From IMG/VR virus record IMGVR_UViG_3300049491_001064, positions 1-37,369 of that record: a stretch of 37,369 bases of DNA; one strand, given 5' to 3'. The position numbers and the translations under genes are program-made. Below the pieces are notes generated by a model. The model saw only the letters and a list, made by a program, of their open reading frames with translations, was not told the origin of the DNA and made no database searches. Positions 35,417 to 37,369 of the stretch are shown in pieces. The stretch is from a virus. Each line of letters starts with the position of its first letter. The stretch's first letter is position 1.

Positions 35417-36899
35417 CGGCGACAAACGATTCCACCTTTCCGTCCCCTGAGCCTGTCGAAGGGCCGTCCTCCGCCTTCTTCCCCCACGCCTGCAGCCAAT
35501 TCACGCTCTTCTCTGGGAGCGGTTCATTGTGGTTGGCGTACTGCGAGCCATGCGACAGAAACCACAACTTGCGCGACCCGTTTTGCAGGCTTCCCTGCAG
35601 CCTCTGGTTCTTCAGCACAAATTTCGCATCCCAACTTTTGTCCGAGCCCGGCTTCATGAACTCCCCATATTCGCTCGTGAATTCCTCGCTCGAAATCAGC
35701 TTCGCCTTCCGCCGGTCCAACCCCGGGCGCAGCTTCTCCCACTTCTTGGGATTCGAGTACACCGTGCACACGTTGTTCGAGGCGTCCACCCAGCGCAGGC
35801 TTCCCCGGCTCGTCCCCGTCTTGTTCAGGTGATTCACCATCACCACGTGCGAGTTGTGTCCCACCGCGAACGCGTGAAAATCATTCGCTGCAAGCCCGTG
35901 CGCCGCCATGTCATCCTCCATCAGCGAGAGCTTCATCACGTTGTCCACCGTGAAAAGGTTCCAGCCCCGGCCCGCCGCCCGCTTGAATTCATCGAGCAAC
36001 GTGCGGTATTGGATGATCCCCCGGAAATCGAGGATCAGGCAGCGCGCGTTGATCCATGCCGCCGCTCGCATCGCCAGCTTGTGGCCCTCCTCTGAGTCCA
36101 CGCACCATTTTACCCCGAGCAACTGCCGCATCAGCACCTCCAGCGTTTCCTCCGGCGCCATCTCCATCGAGGCTACCACCGCCTTCATTCCCTGGTGCAT
36201 GAGATGCAGCGTCATGTACGCCAGGAGCGTCGTCTTGCCCACGCCCTTCTCTCCGAGCATCAGCGTCATCTCCTTCGTACGAATCCGAAATTTAAAACCC
36301 CCAAACGCATCAGGCAGGTCCAAGCCCGGCTCCTCCTGTTTTTCGCCGCCAAACCAGCGCGTACACACCGCCTCCAGGAACTGTCCAGCCGGCCGCAACA
36401 AGCTCGAGGCCTCCGTGGGGTTCACATGTTCCTGGGCGAACTGCTCGAACTTTTGGCGCTGCCGATCCACCAGCGCCTCCACCGAGCCCATGAACTCCCG
36501 CGCGTGTTTCACCGTGTTCAGGCATTCCGCGATGAGATTACGCAACACCCACTTGTCCCGGAGGATATCCAGGTAATACCCGATGTTTGCCGCGCTCGGG
36601 ATTTGGTCCGGGTGCTCGCTCATGTAGGCGAGCCCGCCGGCATCGTTCAAGTGTCCATTGTCCCGCAACCGCTGCGAGAGCGTCACCAGATCGATGAGCT
36701 TCTGTTCCGCCCGCATCGCTCCGAACGTCTGCCACAGCACACGATGCCGGAGATCGTAAAACCATTCCGGCAACACCTGTTGCCGCTCGCACATCGAGAG
36801 CGATGCCTCCGGCGCCAGCAGAATGGAGCCCAACACTCCCCGCTCCGCCTCATCCGAATGCGGCGGCAGCTGGTCAGCTTCCTCGCCTGGAGGATTCAT
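35409..36899 (-). CDS. dnaB: DnaB-like replicative helicase
   Basis: A 496-aa protein with an N-terminal DnaB domain (ERGVLGSILLAPEA; FYDLRHRVLWQTFGAM) and a RecA-like C-terminal domain with Walker A GEKGVGKTT (216-224), Walker B LFTVDN and sensor segment SHVVMVNHLNK. It would unwind the phage origin fork as a hexamer. The last ~20 residues include AEDGPSTGSGDG, coded by host-type repeats at 35444-35480, so the tail has been altered. No phage primase or DNA polymerase is visible, so the host's are probably recruited. It starts at an ATGA overlap with the right-edge gene. Confidence 0.88.
   Translation of the reverse strand: MNPPGEEADQLPPHSDEAERGVLGSILLAPEASLSMCERQQVLPEWFYDLRHRVLWQTFGAMRAEQKLIDLVTLSQRLRDNGHLNDAGGLAYMSEHPDQIPSAANIGYYLDILRDKWVLRNLIAECLNTVKHAREFMGSVEALVDRQRQKFEQFAQEHVNPTEASSLLRPAGQFLEAVCTRWFGGEKQEEPGLDLPDAFGGFKFRIRTKEMTLMLGEKGVGKTTLLAYMTLHLMHQGMKAVVASMEMAPEETLEVLMRQLLGVKWCVDSEEGHKLAMRAAAWINARCLILDFRGIIQYRTLLDEFKRAAGRGWNLFTVDNVMKLSLMEDDMAAHGLAANDFHAFAVGHNSHVVMVNHLNKTGTSRGSLRWVDASNNVCTVYSNPKKWEKLRPGLDRRKAKLISSEEFTSEYGEFMKPGSDKSWDAKFVLKNQRLQGSLQNGSRKLWFLSHGSQYANHNEPLPEKSVNWLQAWGKKAEDGPSTGSGDGKVESFVADE
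35444..35480. repeat. CCTGAGCCTGTCGAAGGGCC element plus family A remnant
   Basis: CCCTGAGCCTGTCGAAGGGC (35444-35463) followed by GTCCTCCGCCTTCTTC. The first element differs from the copy at 23296-23316 at one position. It is translated leftward as GPSTGSG near the helicase C-terminus. Confidence 0.75.
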
Positions 36900-37369
36900 T
36901 TGTCCCCCCCCACATCCACATCCCGCGGCACACTGATTTTCAAATCGTCATCCGCCGCGGCCGTCGGCGGCCGTCCCGGCAGCGCCGAAAAGCGCGAATC
37001 CGTCCCGATGCCCGTGCGCCGGATTTTCCCGGCTGTGAACATGTCCATGAGCCGCACCCGCAAATCGCTCACCTTCGAAGGAGAGTCCACCAGGTCCGGC
37101 CAATGTTTGCGCACCATCTCCACAATCTCCGGCCCCGAGTAAGCGCCCGATAATCCGGCAAACAACGCCTCCAACGCTGTCATCTGTGGCGATTGCCCAT
37201 GTTTGCCCGCCGTGCGCGACAGCCGCATCCCCGGGCCTATCCCCGCCATGGCCGGCGGCGCCTTCCGCGGAGCGTCGGTCGGGGCCGCGACCTGCTTTGG
37301 CTTCCGGATTGGCTTGAACTGAACCGACACCTTTTCCGTCAGCTTTTCGGTCCGCCGTCCTCCGTCCTC
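36896..37369 (-). CDS. Hypothetical replication-module protein, N-terminus beyond right edge
   Basis: The frame is open from the right edge to 36896. The only start inside the window is GTG 37330 (giving 144 aa); the 13 upstream codons have no stop, so the gene may begin outside. The middle (TALEALFAGLSGAYSGPEIV … VSDLRVRLMDMFTAGKIRR) looks like a winged-helix-type DNA-binding domain. Direct coupling (ATGA) to DnaB suggests an initiator or helicase loader. The codons before the GTG are repeat-derived (EDGGRRTEK). In phase with the left-edge frame if the window is circular. Confidence 0.65.
   Translation of the reverse strand, partial: EDGGRRTEKLTEKVSVQFKPIRKPKQVAAPTDAPRKAPPAMAGIGPGMRLSRTAGKHGQSPQMTALEALFAGLSGAYSGPEIVEMVRKHWPDLVDSPSKVSDLRVRLMDMFTAGKIRRTGIGTDSRFSALPGRPPTAAADDDLKISVPRDVDVGGDK
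37349..37369. repeat. Family A repeat at right window edge
   Basis: TCCGCCGTCCTCCGTCCTC, a 7-nt-period repeat running off the window. Dispersed repeats often end assembled contigs, so this edge may be an assembly break rather than a biological end. Confidence 0.6.

Overview
The window looks like most or all of a temperate, short-tailed (podovirus-like) phage genome in its unintegrated form. The probable host is a member of the Verrucomicrobiota. That host call is an inference: several exported proteins are Asn/Thr-rich, one small Fn3 protein has a C-terminal half (…RFYRARM) like verrucomicrobial secreted proteins, signal peptides mostly end in A-x-A followed by Gln, few genes have a Shine-Dalgarno sequence, and host-style short tandem repeats are scattered through the genome.

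Layout. A divergent control region at about 709-820 holds two identical 10-bp palindromes 44 bp apart. Rightward from it lie a small ribbon-helix-helix-like protein (821-1066), a small membrane protein (1068-1301), then a second promoter with an internal GAAAGCGCTTTC palindrome that drives a three-gene ATGA-coupled unit ending in a tyrosine integrase (1345-3142). Directly after it is an attP-like region: the 5' half of a tRNA-Arg(TCT), cut exactly after the anticodon loop, flanked by three and two GGATACT direct repeats on a strict 12-bp period. Everything else (36.9 kb to 3.3 kb, plus 1-708) is read leftward and is tightly packed with ATGA/TGATG overlaps.

Leftward genes in order of transcription are: an unknown protein at each window edge, DnaB-like helicase, DUF5131 (Gp37/Gp68) protein, small unknowns, DHH/DHHA1 phosphoesterase, large terminase, HTH protein, a DUF7694-like protein, portal, small unknowns, scaffold, SU10/DUF5309-type major capsid protein, head proteins, a tail-tubular-A-like protein with carbohydrate-binding-like inserts, a block of exported proteins (GDSL/SGNH esterase, beta-helix, Fn3 and unknowns), a lysis-like group (coiled-coil membrane protein, holin-like protein, lipoprotein), tail-tubular-B-like protein, small structural proteins, a sulfotransferase-like protein, a citrate-synthase-like protein, and three internal-virion-type proteins ending in a 1658-aa protein. 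The head-tail order resembles T7 (tube A, tube B, then gp14/15/16-like), but no T7-type RNA polymerase or DNA polymerase is visible.

Most unusual points: (1) a degenerate citrate-synthase fold protein translationally coupled to a sulfotransferase-like protein in the tail module; (2) seven exported proteins (six with Sec signal peptides, one lipoprotein) around the tail-tube genes; (3) several families of 7- and 8-nt-period repeats inserted between and inside phage genes, including in-frame in the terminase, and one forming a signal-peptide core; (4) an NADG[LF]EIV peptide found four times in two unrelated genes with different codons each time; (5) the arm-site-like repeats around the tRNA half.
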